Part shown: in pieces, positions 56,565-64,000 of the stretch
Position numbering within the stretch: position 1 is the first letter of the stretch
Layout of the letters: each line of letters starts with the position of its first letter
Assembly: GCF_040409805.1 (NCBI RefSeq)
Contig: NZ_CP099572.1
Location: forward strand, 682,001 to 746,000
DNA: 64,000 nt
Origin: Polynucleobacter sp. MWH-UH23A
Lineage (GTDB): Bacteria; Pseudomonadota; Gammaproteobacteria; Burkholderiales; Burkholderiaceae
Direction of reading: 5' to 3'
Made by a program: the position numbers and the translations under genes
Notes under the pieces: generated by a model
Databases searched by the model: none
Told to the model about the DNA's origin: nothing
Seen by the model: only the letters and a program-made list of their open reading frames with translations

Positions 56565-56592
56565 AAAAACCCAATCAGACGATTGGGTTTTT
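56565..56592. terminator. Bidirectional terminator between fbp and cphA
   Basis: AAAAAACCCAATC and GATTGGGTTTTT form a hairpin with A and T runs on either side. It lies 36 bases after the fbp stop and 30 bases beyond the cphA stop on the other strand, so it can serve both transcripts. Confidence 0.9.
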
Positions 56593-56621
56593 ATTGAGTA
56601 AGGCTTAATCAATTTAGCCTT

Positions 56622-59192
56622 CTAAGGCTGCACTTTTTCTTTAAGGTAGGCTAATGACTCCTCAACCTGGTCAATTAAGATTAAGCAGATATCGCCCTCA
56701 GAGACATCATTCAAGGCGGTATCAATAGCCAGAAACTCCCCATGAATTTCTTTCACCTGTTTAGCTCTAGTTGCGCCAACCAAGCCTTCTTGTAAAAGCT
56801 TTAATACTTCGCCGTCTTCGCGACCGCGCTGACAGGCATCTTGATAAAGAATGACATTGTCAAATGCATTGCCCAGAATACGCGTGAGATCACGAATATC
56901 TTCATCCCGACGATCACCAGCGCCACTGATAACCACATGGCTCTTTTTGGGTTTCATCGCCTCAATTGCACTGGTCAGAGCACGCATCGCATCTGGATTG
57001 TGGCCATAATCGGCAATGACGGTAGCGCCTTTGTGTTTGAACTGGTTAAAGCGACCCGGTACAGAATTGGCAGTGCTTTCAAAGCTGCTTAAGCCGCGTG
57101 CAATTTTTTCTGCATCCAATCCAAGCGCCCAGGCAGCGCCAATTGCCGCCATGGCATTCTCGATTTGGAAGCCAAGGACACCATTTTGGGTTAATGGGAT
57201 TTCGCTAACAGGGAAGCGGTAGATGACGCGCGAGCCTTTTGAAGCGACGATATAGGTGCCGTCAAAGAAAATGACTTTTTTGTTTTTCGCACGATGCGCC
57301 GTAATCACAGGGTGATGTTGGTTCTGGGCAAAGAAGATGACGCGGCCAGGGCATTTATCACCCATCTTTGCAACCATTGGATCTGCTGCATTCAACACTG
57401 CGGCACCTGTAGGGGCGACGTTTTGCACAATCACACGCTTGAGGATTGCTAGATCTTCAACGCTGGTGATGTAGTTCAATCCCAAGTGGTCACCTTCACC
57501 AATATTAGTTACAACGGCCACTTCACAACGATCGAACCCTAAGCCTTCACGTAATAAACCACCACGAGCAGTTTCCAGAACAGCTGCATCTACATCTGGA
57601 TGCATTAATACATTACGCGCACTCTTAGGCCCACTGCAATCACCAGTGTCAATCAGGCGGTTGTTGATGTACACACCATCAGTGCCAGTCATGCCAACTC
57701 GTAAGCCCGTTTCACTCAGTAGATGGGAAATTAATCTGACTGTCGTAGTTTTGCCGTTAGTTCCGGTAACGCCTACTACTGGAATGCGTCCATCTTCACC
57801 GGGAGGGAACATCATATTGATGATGTCTTCGCCAACGGGGCGACCTTTGCCGTAAGAGGGTTTGAGATGCATGCGCAATCCAGGGGCCGCATTGACCTCG
57901 ACGATGCCACCACCTTGTAGCTCTAATGGTTTGTAGATGGACTCACAGAGAATATCGACGCCAGCAATATCAAGGCCAATCATTTGAGCTGCCGCAACTG
58001 CACTTGCTGCGACATCGGGGTGCACATCATCGGTTACATCGGTTGCAGTGCCACCAGTACTGAGGTTGGCATTATTACGTAGCAAGACACGCTCACCAAT
58101 TTTGGGAATATATTGTGGCGAGAGTCCATTGCTTGCCAAGTGCGCAAGTGCAATATCATCAAAACGAATCTTAGTTAGGGCGGTAGCATGACCATCACCA
58201 CGTAAAGGATTCTGATTCTCTTTTTCAACTAGCTCAGCAACCGTATGTTTGCCATCGCCCACAACTTGAGCAGGTTCACGACGGGCAGCTGCTGATAAGC
58301 GATTACCTACAACCAAAAGCCGGTAGTCAGCTCCAGGAAGATATCGCTCAACAATCGTTTCACGTCCAAAGGCTTGCGTCACTTCAAAACCAGCGCGCAC
58401 TTCCTCTTCGGTCTGAATGTTTGCAACAACTCCTTTACCTTGATTGCCATCTTTGGGCTTCAAAACGATAGGGCCACCAATCTTTTGGGCAGCACGCCAT
58501 GCATCATCAGCGCTTGTTACTACCTCGCCAATGGGAACGGAAACGCCTGCAGCGGCGAGTAAGTTCTTGGTAAGCTCTTTATCTTGGGCAATCGCTTCCG
58601 CAATTGCGCTCGTATCACTCGTTTCCGCGGCTTGAATACGTTTTTGCTTGCTTCCCCAACCAAATTGCACCATGCTGCCTTCAGTCATGCGGCGATATGG
58701 AATGTTTCTTTGAACGGCGGCGTCCACTATTGAGCCAGTGCTGGGGCCTAGGCGCACATCTTCATAAAGCGCTTCAAGCTCAGATAAAGCAGCAGCTAGG
58801 TCAAAAGGAGCGTCATTAAGGGTCGCTTGAATCAGTGCGAAGGCAAAATCAAATGCCATACGGCCAACAACTTCTTCAATGTATTCAACAACAACTTGAT
58901 ACACGCCTTCGTCAATCGTTTGTACAGTGCGACTAAATGTCACAGGACATCCTGCTTGTGCCTGCAATCCAAGCGCAGCATGTTCTAGAGCGTTTGCAAG
59001 AGAGAGTGGGTCAGTGAGTCCGCCGCGACGCATGCTGCCAAGTTGTGGAAAGCGTTCACGAATTTTGGTCTCAAACTGAGGAATAGCATCGATTGAGCGC
59101 TCGTTCACATCGCAAGTGACAATGGCTTCTAATGCTGTGTGGCGACTCCATAAATTTGGGCCGCGCAACATACGAATGCGGGTGATTTCCAA
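56622..59192 (-). CDS. cphA: Cyanophycin synthetase
   Basis: A protein of 856 residues that builds multi-L-arginyl-poly-L-aspartate with two ATP sites. After an N-terminal domain (about 1-160) comes the ATP-grasp domain for arginine or aspartate addition (IVLKPKDGNQGKGVVANI, IVEVNAAPGLRMHL), then the Mur ligase-like domain with a complete P-loop VTGTNGKTTT (about residue 488) and a C-terminal Mur domain (VIADYGHNPDAM, ISGAGDRRDEDI). The product is a nitrogen and carbon reserve. It directly follows the second cphA-like gene, with no gap between the stop and start codons. Confidence 0.95.
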   Translation of the reverse strand: MEITRIRMLRGPNLWSRHTALEAIVTCDVNERSIDAIPQFETKIRERFPQLGSMRRGGLTDPLSLANALEHAALGLQAQAGCPVTFSRTVQTIDEGVYQVVVEYIEEVVGRMAFDFAFALIQATLNDAPFDLAAALSELEALYEDVRLGPSTGSIVDAAVQRNIPYRRMTEGSMVQFGWGSKQKRIQAAETSDTSAIAEAIAQDKELTKNLLAAAGVSVPIGEVVTSADDAWRAAQKIGGPIVLKPKDGNQGKGVVANIQTEEEVRAGFEVTQAFGRETIVERYLPGADYRLLVVGNRLSAAARREPAQVVGDGKHTVAELVEKENQNPLRGDGHATALTKIRFDDIALAHLASNGLSPQYIPKIGERVLLRNNANLSTGGTATDVTDDVHPDVAASAVAAAQMIGLDIAGVDILCESIYKPLELQGGGIVEVNAAPGLRMHLKPSYGKGRPVGEDIINMMFPPGEDGRIPVVGVTGTNGKTTTVRLISHLLSETGLRVGMTGTDGVYINNRLIDTGDCSGPKSARNVLMHPDVDAAVLETARGGLLREGLGFDRCEVAVVTNIGEGDHLGLNYITSVEDLAILKRVIVQNVAPTGAAVLNAADPMVAKMGDKCPGRVIFFAQNQHHPVITAHRAKNKKVIFFDGTYIVASKGSRVIYRFPVSEIPLTQNGVLGFQIENAMAAIGAAWALGLDAEKIARGLSSFESTANSVPGRFNQFKHKGATVIADYGHNPDAMRALTSAIEAMKPKKSHVVISGAGDRRDEDIRDLTRILGNAFDNVILYQDACQRGREDGEVLKLLQEGLVGATRAKQVKEIHGEFLAIDTALNDVSEGDICLILIDQVEESLAYLKEKVQP

Positions 59193-61385
59193 TTAAGCCC
59201 CTGTTATGGTTGTTGCATCTGGCACAAAGGTTTGCGCGCCAGCTTCAATCACGTTAAATGGAATATCCAGGGCCCATGCTGCTGCAATGGCAGCGCCGAG
59301 GTTCATGGTTTTCCAAGGTGTGGTGGTATTTGATTCGGAGTGTCTTGGTACTGGGATCGATTTCTGATCTAACTTGCCAGCTTTCAATGTGATTTGTTGT
59401 TTGCCAACGAGTACAGCACGACCACCATTTTGAATATGCGCTTTAACTACTTCAGAGTCTAGATTTTCGCTAAAGAAAATCACCTCACCATCGCATAGCT
59501 CAGCCATTTGAACGCACATGGCATCATCAGCATTCAGCACACCAACACCAGTTGGAAGCACAACGTCAATTTGAGTGCGCACAATGCTAAAGACTTGATC
59601 TTCATCATAGATAGCGTACTCAGGGAAGTTGGCTTTGGGGTCTACGTTAAGAACAATACCCACTTGGCAGCGATCATAGGCTAAACCTTCAATCAACATT
59701 GACAGGTGATTGTTTTCAATAACAGCAGCCTCAACAGCACGGTTCAATAGTGTGCGACGGGCATTTTCCCAGTTTGATGCATTGGTGTTCGGAATGGCTC
59801 GATTGCCAAAGAACAAGCCCTTACTACAAGATAGGCCGACGTATACATTAGTAAGACGTAAAAAGTGGGCAACCATTTCAGCAACGGGTGTTTTGCCACT
59901 CTGGCCACAGATACCAACTAAGGGAATGCGGAAGTCGGCGCCAGGTGGGAAGAGGTGATTCGCAATCTCTTTTCCAACGGGTTGTGGCTTACCGCTTGCA
60001 GGCTTTAAGTGCATCAATAGACCTGGGCCTGCATTGACCTCAACTATCGCTGCATTTTGTTCTGCGAGTGGACGGCTGATATCTTGCGCCACAAGATCAA
60101 CGCCAGCGATTTCTAAACCAACAACACGAGCGGCTAAAGCAACCTGCCTGGCGACATCAGGGTGAACTAAGTCGGTGACGTCAAACGCCACATTGCCATT
60201 ACTTTGAATAAGTACTTTTTGATCCAGGGCGGGGATGCTATCACCAGTAAGTTTTTGACGAGCCAGTTCTAATTCAACGGCAGAATCAATTCTGACGGGA
60301 TTCAAAGGATGTTCTTCAGCAGTACCGCGACGGGGATCAGAATTAATCTGAATTTGAATGAGTTCACGAACGGTATGTTTACCATCACCAGTAACCCAAA
60401 CGGTTTCACCTTTTGCGGCAGCAACAACTTTATTGCCAACAACTAGTAAGCGGTGCTCATCACCAACAATATGACGCTCAACCAAAACTTCGCTACCTTC
60501 ATCAATCGCTACAGCATAGGCTGCTTCAATTTCTTGTTGGGTGTACAAATTAATAAATACGCCACGACCATGGTTTCCGTCAATCGGCTTCACAACAACA
60601 GGTAAGCCGATATCTTGTGCTGCCTCCCAGGCATCATCAGGACTAGTAACGGTTCTACCTTCAGGCGTTGGAACACCTGCGCTACGTAACAGGCTTTTAG
60701 TTAAATCTTTATCACGAGAAATCGTTTCTGCAATCGCGCTGGTTTGATCTGTCTCAGCAGTCCAGATGCGACGTTGCTTTGCACCATAGCCTAATTGAAC
60801 TAAGTTCCCTTCAGAAAGGCGAATCGAGGGAATGCCACGCTCTTCGGCAGCATTCACAATACACGCAGTGCTAGGGCCAAGTAATAAGTCATCACCAAGA
60901 TCGCGCAACTTCTCAATGATGTCTTGAACTAATGCAAGGTAGTCTTGATTGTCTTGGGCAAGTGCCAAATAAAGATCACGAGCGTACTTTAATGCGGTGA
61001 GGGTAACTTCTTCATTGATCGCACTAACCATGACTTTGTAAACACCACGACGGTCGCCGTCACGAGCCTTGCCAAATCCTCCAGGAATTCCAGCGAGATT
61101 TTGCAATTCAAGTGTCAGGTGCTCCATGATGTGAGCTGGCCAAGTGCCTTCTTCAACGCGTTTGAGAAAGCCGCCGGTTTCACCATAACTGCAACGGTGC
61201 TCAACTAGACTTGGAAGTGCTTTAACCAGGCGGTCATAAAAGCCTGGGATGAGGTTAGAAGGGTAGTCCTCAAGTTCGCCGATATCGATCCACACCTCAA
61301 TGACAGGGTGGTAGGTCCACATATTGGGACCACGCAGGTGCTTAACACTCAGGATTTCAATATATTTATCTAATAACTGGGGCAT
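59193..61385 (-). CDS. Cyanophycin synthetase-like protein with degenerate Mur domain
   Basis: A protein of 730 residues related to CphA throughout the N-terminal and ATP-grasp domains (VVVKPIDGNHGRGVFINL; AIVEVNAGPGLLMHLKPASGK). In the Mur-like domain the P-loop reads ICGQSGKTPVAE where CphA has VTGTNGKTTT, and the protein ends about 125 residues earlier, without the Mur C-terminal domain. Paired paralogues of this type (called cphA' or cphA2-like) accompany cphA in many Burkholderiales. One ATP site is likely lost, so it may extend the polymer by a different substrate or support CphA. It is the first gene of the minus-strand unit, divergent from the ABC gene. Confidence 0.9.
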   Translation of the reverse strand: MPQLLDKYIEILSVKHLRGPNMWTYHPVIEVWIDIGELEDYPSNLIPGFYDRLVKALPSLVEHRCSYGETGGFLKRVEEGTWPAHIMEHLTLELQNLAGIPGGFGKARDGDRRGVYKVMVSAINEEVTLTALKYARDLYLALAQDNQDYLALVQDIIEKLRDLGDDLLLGPSTACIVNAAEERGIPSIRLSEGNLVQLGYGAKQRRIWTAETDQTSAIAETISRDKDLTKSLLRSAGVPTPEGRTVTSPDDAWEAAQDIGLPVVVKPIDGNHGRGVFINLYTQQEIEAAYAVAIDEGSEVLVERHIVGDEHRLLVVGNKVVAAAKGETVWVTGDGKHTVRELIQIQINSDPRRGTAEEHPLNPVRIDSAVELELARQKLTGDSIPALDQKVLIQSNGNVAFDVTDLVHPDVARQVALAARVVGLEIAGVDLVAQDISRPLAEQNAAIVEVNAGPGLLMHLKPASGKPQPVGKEIANHLFPPGADFRIPLVGICGQSGKTPVAEMVAHFLRLTNVYVGLSCSKGLFFGNRAIPNTNASNWENARRTLLNRAVEAAVIENNHLSMLIEGLAYDRCQVGIVLNVDPKANFPEYAIYDEDQVFSIVRTQIDVVLPTGVGVLNADDAMCVQMAELCDGEVIFFSENLDSEVVKAHIQNGGRAVLVGKQQITLKAGKLDQKSIPVPRHSESNTTTPWKTMNLGAAIAAAWALDIPFNVIEAGAQTFVPDATTITGA

Positions 61386-61587
61386 TTAAGGTTTAGCGAG
61401 GGGTCTTAGCCGAAGTTCGGGGCTTGGACGGAGCAGGCTGTCTCTGAGTTCTAGTTTTATTGAAAATCCAAAAAGTGGCAAAAATACATAAAAAAGCTGA
61501 TTACGCTAATTTAACGGTTTTCCGCCCCCTAAAGTTGACAGAGACAATAAATCTAAAAAATTGAGCTCCACTATACTTTTGGGGTTA

Positions 61588-63945
61588 ATGAAGCCAGAAA
61601 TCCTACCTTTTGCCCCCGCTTTGCCAAGCTACTGGCAAGCCATTTTGAGGGGTGAAAAATCGCCTATTCAATCCGAAGAAGCCTTGCTGGCATGGGTTGA
61701 ACTCGATTTAGATGCGGATCTGCGTTTTAACAAAAGCCTTTTGGCGCTGACAGAACAGCTCTTAATTTGGACTGATGGTCAGCATTTTGAGTTCTGGACG
61801 ATTGGCGCAGAAGTGCGCTTGGTTCACGGGGATCATGCAGGTGTCGGGCACTTAAGGCTCGAGTTAGCCAACAGTCTGAAAAAGATTTGGTATTTCACTC
61901 TAGCAGTGAACCCACAAGTGCTGCGTCTGCAATCTGCTTTCAGAAAGTTGACTCAAGGTAGTCAGCAAAGCGAGAGTGAGCTCAGCGAGTATGACAAGCA
62001 AGTATGCCCAGCATGCTTAAGCCCCAAACCCGCAAACTCCGATGCTTGTCCAACCTGTGATCCTGAAGACGATAAGCCGCCTTCAACCTGGACATTATTC
62101 AAGCTTTGGCGTTTTGCTAAGCCTTATCAAAGCCAGCTATTACTCGGTTTTGTCTTGACCCTGTTATCGACTGGTGCAACTTTGATTCCGCCATACCTTA
62201 CGATGCCTTTAATGGATCATGTATTGATTCCATATGAGCGGGGCAATCCAATCGATTTTCATTTGGCGAGTATGTATTTGCTAGCACTCTTTGGTGCAGC
62301 GCTAGTTGCTTGGGGTCTTGGTTGGTGGAAGACATACTTGCTTGCACTAGTGAGCGAGCGTATTGGTGCAGACCTTCGCAATACTACTTTTGAACACTTA
62401 TTAAAGCTCTCGCTCGAGTACTTTGGGGGCAAGCGCACTGGTGATTTGATAGCTCGCATAGGCGCGGAGACCGATCGTATCTGCGTCTTCCTATCCCTTT
62501 ACGCGCTCGACTTTGCGACAGATGTGCTCATGATTACGATGACTGCGGCCATCCTAGTTTCGATTGATCCGTTATTAGCTTTGGTCACTCTAGCGCCGTT
62601 GCCATTCATTGTCTGGATGATTCATGTGGTGCGCGATAAGTTGCGTTTTGGTTTTGAAAAGATTGATCGTATTTGGTCTGAAGTGACCAATATCTTGGCT
62701 GACACTATTCCAGGTATTCGTGTTGTCAAAGCATTCGCACAAGAAGATCGCGAACTTAAACGTTTCGTAGATTCCAATAAACACAATTTACAAATCAACG
62801 ATCGAGTCAATCGCGTTTGGGGATTGTTTTCTCCAACAGTCACTTTATTAACTGAGACTGGTTTGCTGGTGGTGTGGGGCTTTGGTATTTGGCAAGTAGC
62901 ACATCAAAAAGTGACAGTAGGTGTGCTGATTGCCTTCCTGGCTTACATTGGCCGTTTCTATGTGCGCTTGGATTCTATGAGTCGGATTGTTTCGCATACT
63001 CAAAAAGCTGCTGCAGGTGCTAAACGTATCTTTGATATTCTGGACCACGTCTCAAGCGTTCCCGAGCCCATCAATCCCGCGCCTTTAGGCCCTGTTCAAG
63101 GTCGAATCACCATGCGTGGCGTGGGCTTTCGGTATGGCAACCGTGCCGTATCCAAAGGAATTGATCTAGAAATTGCCCCTGGAGAAATGATTGGCTTGGT
63201 TGGTCATAGTGGCTCAGGTAAGAGTACCTTGGTAAACCTGATCTGTCGTTTCTATGACGTGAGCTCGGGTTCTATTGCATTAGATGGGCGCGATATTCGC
63301 AGTATTGGTATCGCAGACTATCGCAAGCGCATCGGTCTTGTGTTGCAAGAGCCATTCTTATTCTTTGGAACGATTGCTGAAAATATTGCATACGGAAAAC
63401 CTGATGCAAGCCGTGAAGAAATTATTCAAGCAGCCCGTGCTGCCCATGCTCATGAATTTATTCTGCGCCTACCGCTTGGTTATGACTCGCTGGTGGGTGA
63501 GCGTGGTCAATCACTCTCTGGTGGTGAGCGTCAACGTATTTCAATCGCTAGAGCGTTGCTGATTAACCCAAGCATCTTGATCTTGGATGAGGCTACTTCA
63601 TCAGTCGACACTACCACCGAGAAAGAAATTCAGCGGGCGTTGGACAACTTAGTGAAGGGACGCACAACGATCGCAATTGCACACCGTCTCTCTACTTTAA
63701 GAAAGGCCGATCGCCTTGTGGTGCTTGATAAAGGCGAGATCGTAGAGATTGGTTCTCATGAGCAGCTAATGGAGGCTGAAGGCGCCTATTACACCTTGTA
63801 CCTGGCGCAATTGCGCCATGCTGCAGAGCTGGTCGAGGGTGGTGCAATCGGCGAAAGTTTAGAAGAGACCGCAGAAGAAAAACAAGCAGAAAGACAAGAA
63901 GAATCCTTGCAAGTAATCGCGAAAAATATTGGGGGAGGGGTATGA
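61588..63945 (+). CDS. Cyanophycin locus ABC transporter, fused permease-ATPase
   Basis: A protein of about 785 residues. The first 160 residues form an extra domain unlike usual exporters, ending in a possible zinc ribbon CPAC-x10-CPTC. Six membrane helices follow (about 185-480), then the nucleotide-binding domain with GHSGSGKST (Walker A), LSGGERQR (signature) and ILILDEATSS (Walker B); a glutamate-rich tail ends the protein. TTG starts at 61561 and 61579 are possible; the ATG at 61588 is chosen. It is divergent from the cphA pair and overlaps the DUF1854 gene by ATGA. Such ABC/DUF1854 pairs recur beside cphA in betaproteobacteria. The substrate is unknown. Confidence 0.88.
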   Translation: MKPEILPFAPALPSYWQAILRGEKSPIQSEEALLAWVELDLDADLRFNKSLLALTEQLLIWTDGQHFEFWTIGAEVRLVHGDHAGVGHLRLELANSLKKIWYFTLAVNPQVLRLQSAFRKLTQGSQQSESELSEYDKQVCPACLSPKPANSDACPTCDPEDDKPPSTWTLFKLWRFAKPYQSQLLLGFVLTLLSTGATLIPPYLTMPLMDHVLIPYERGNPIDFHLASMYLLALFGAALVAWGLGWWKTYLLALVSERIGADLRNTTFEHLLKLSLEYFGGKRTGDLIARIGAETDRICVFLSLYALDFATDVLMITMTAAILVSIDPLLALVTLAPLPFIVWMIHVVRDKLRFGFEKIDRIWSEVTNILADTIPGIRVVKAFAQEDRELKRFVDSNKHNLQINDRVNRVWGLFSPTVTLLTETGLLVVWGFGIWQVAHQKVTVGVLIAFLAYIGRFYVRLDSMSRIVSHTQKAAAGAKRIFDILDHVSSVPEPINPAPLGPVQGRITMRGVGFRYGNRAVSKGIDLEIAPGEMIGLVGHSGSGKSTLVNLICRFYDVSSGSIALDGRDIRSIGIADYRKRIGLVLQEPFLFFGTIAENIAYGKPDASREEIIQAARAAHAHEFILRLPLGYDSLVGERGQSLSGGERQRISIARALLINPSILILDEATSSVDTTTEKEIQRALDNLVKGRTTIAIAHRLSTLRKADRLVVLDKGEIVEIGSHEQLMEAEGAYYTLYLAQLRHAAELVEGGAIGESLEETAEEKQAERQEESLQVIAKNIGGGV

Positions 63946-64000
63946 CGCAAGATCATCAATCCACTAATGCATTACATCGTGATTCGCTTGGACGTTTAGT
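63942..64000 (+). CDS. DUF1854 family protein, cut by the window end
   Basis: Only 19 codons are visible: MTQDHQSTNALHRDSLGRLV. The L-x-RD-x-x-GRLV text is the normal start of the DUF1854 protein that follows the ABC transporter at cyanophycin loci. Its ATG overlaps the ABC stop codon, which implies coupled translation and possibly a complex. Function unknown; identification rests on a short stretch plus context. Confidence 0.7.
   Translation, partial: MTQDHQSTNALHRDSLGRL

Overview
The window is an ordinary-looking chromosomal segment of a betaproteobacterium. Gene order (maf-rlmH-rsfS-nadD-hemF-purD-yebC, lptGF divergent from pepA-holC, zapA followed by 6S RNA, cyanophycin synthetase pair), moderate GC and dense packing suggest Burkholderiaceae, most likely a freshwater Polynucleobacter-type organism. 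That assignment is an inference from gene content, not a measured placement. No insertion sequence, prophage, integrase, CRISPR array or rRNA operon was seen. The only accessory-looking cargo is two small type II toxin-antitoxin pairs.

Layout. 1-5.0 kb: a minus-strand housekeeping run (maf partial, rlmH, rsfS, nadD, hemF, purD, yebC family), then tRNA-Leu(CAA). 5.3-8.6 kb: CysB-type regulator and the LPS exporter permeases lptG/lptF. 8.7-11.6 kb: pepA, holC, lgt. 11.7-17.5 kb: a malonate utilisation locus (LysR regulator, malonyl-CoA decarboxylase, Bug-type binding protein, malonyl-CoA synthetase), with a convergent TauE/SafE permease; a perfect 25-bp palindrome sits in front of the decarboxylase gene. 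17.5-18.3 kb: 6S RNA, zapA and a small coiled-coil gene. 18.4-20.9 kb: a TonB-dependent receptor behind a cobalamin riboswitch.

21.0-27.7 kb is an oxalate locus: a Crp/Fnr-family regulator without an Fe-S cysteine set, an FNR-like box, oxc, frc, a PAS protein, a diverged second frc, and a stand-alone formyltransferase resembling the hydrolase domain of 10-formyl-tetrahydrofolate dehydrogenase. fdhD, needed for formate dehydrogenase maturation, lies 4 kb further on, so oxalate to formyl-CoA to formate/one-carbon metabolism is a coherent theme. 27.7-31.4 kb: panC, scpA, a DUF3460 gene, metG. 31.5-36.2 kb: fdhD, dcd, a KirBac potassium channel and a class III basic amino acid decarboxylase in one tightly packed direction, ending at a strong terminator.

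36.2-40.3 kb: a YefM-YoeB module with an altered toxin active site, then argH followed by TRAP transporter subunits dctQ and dctM. 40.4-44.3 kb: hemC, hemD, and on the other strand rhlE-ubiC. 44.5-52.1 kb: amino acid exporter, aldehyde dehydrogenase, msrA, pdxH, tcdA, an amino acid permease with alanine dehydrogenase, and a GDT1-family manganese exporter candidate. 52.2-56.5 kb: pepN and fbp, separated by an inverted VapBC pair. 56.6-64 kb: the cyanophycin locus, with cphA and a diverged cphA paralogue on the minus strand, and a divergent ABC transporter with an unusual N-terminal domain, overlapping the start of a DUF1854 gene cut by the window end. The least understood parts are this ABC/DUF1854 pair, the formyl-hydrolase-like gene of the oxalate locus and the KirBac-decarboxylase pair.
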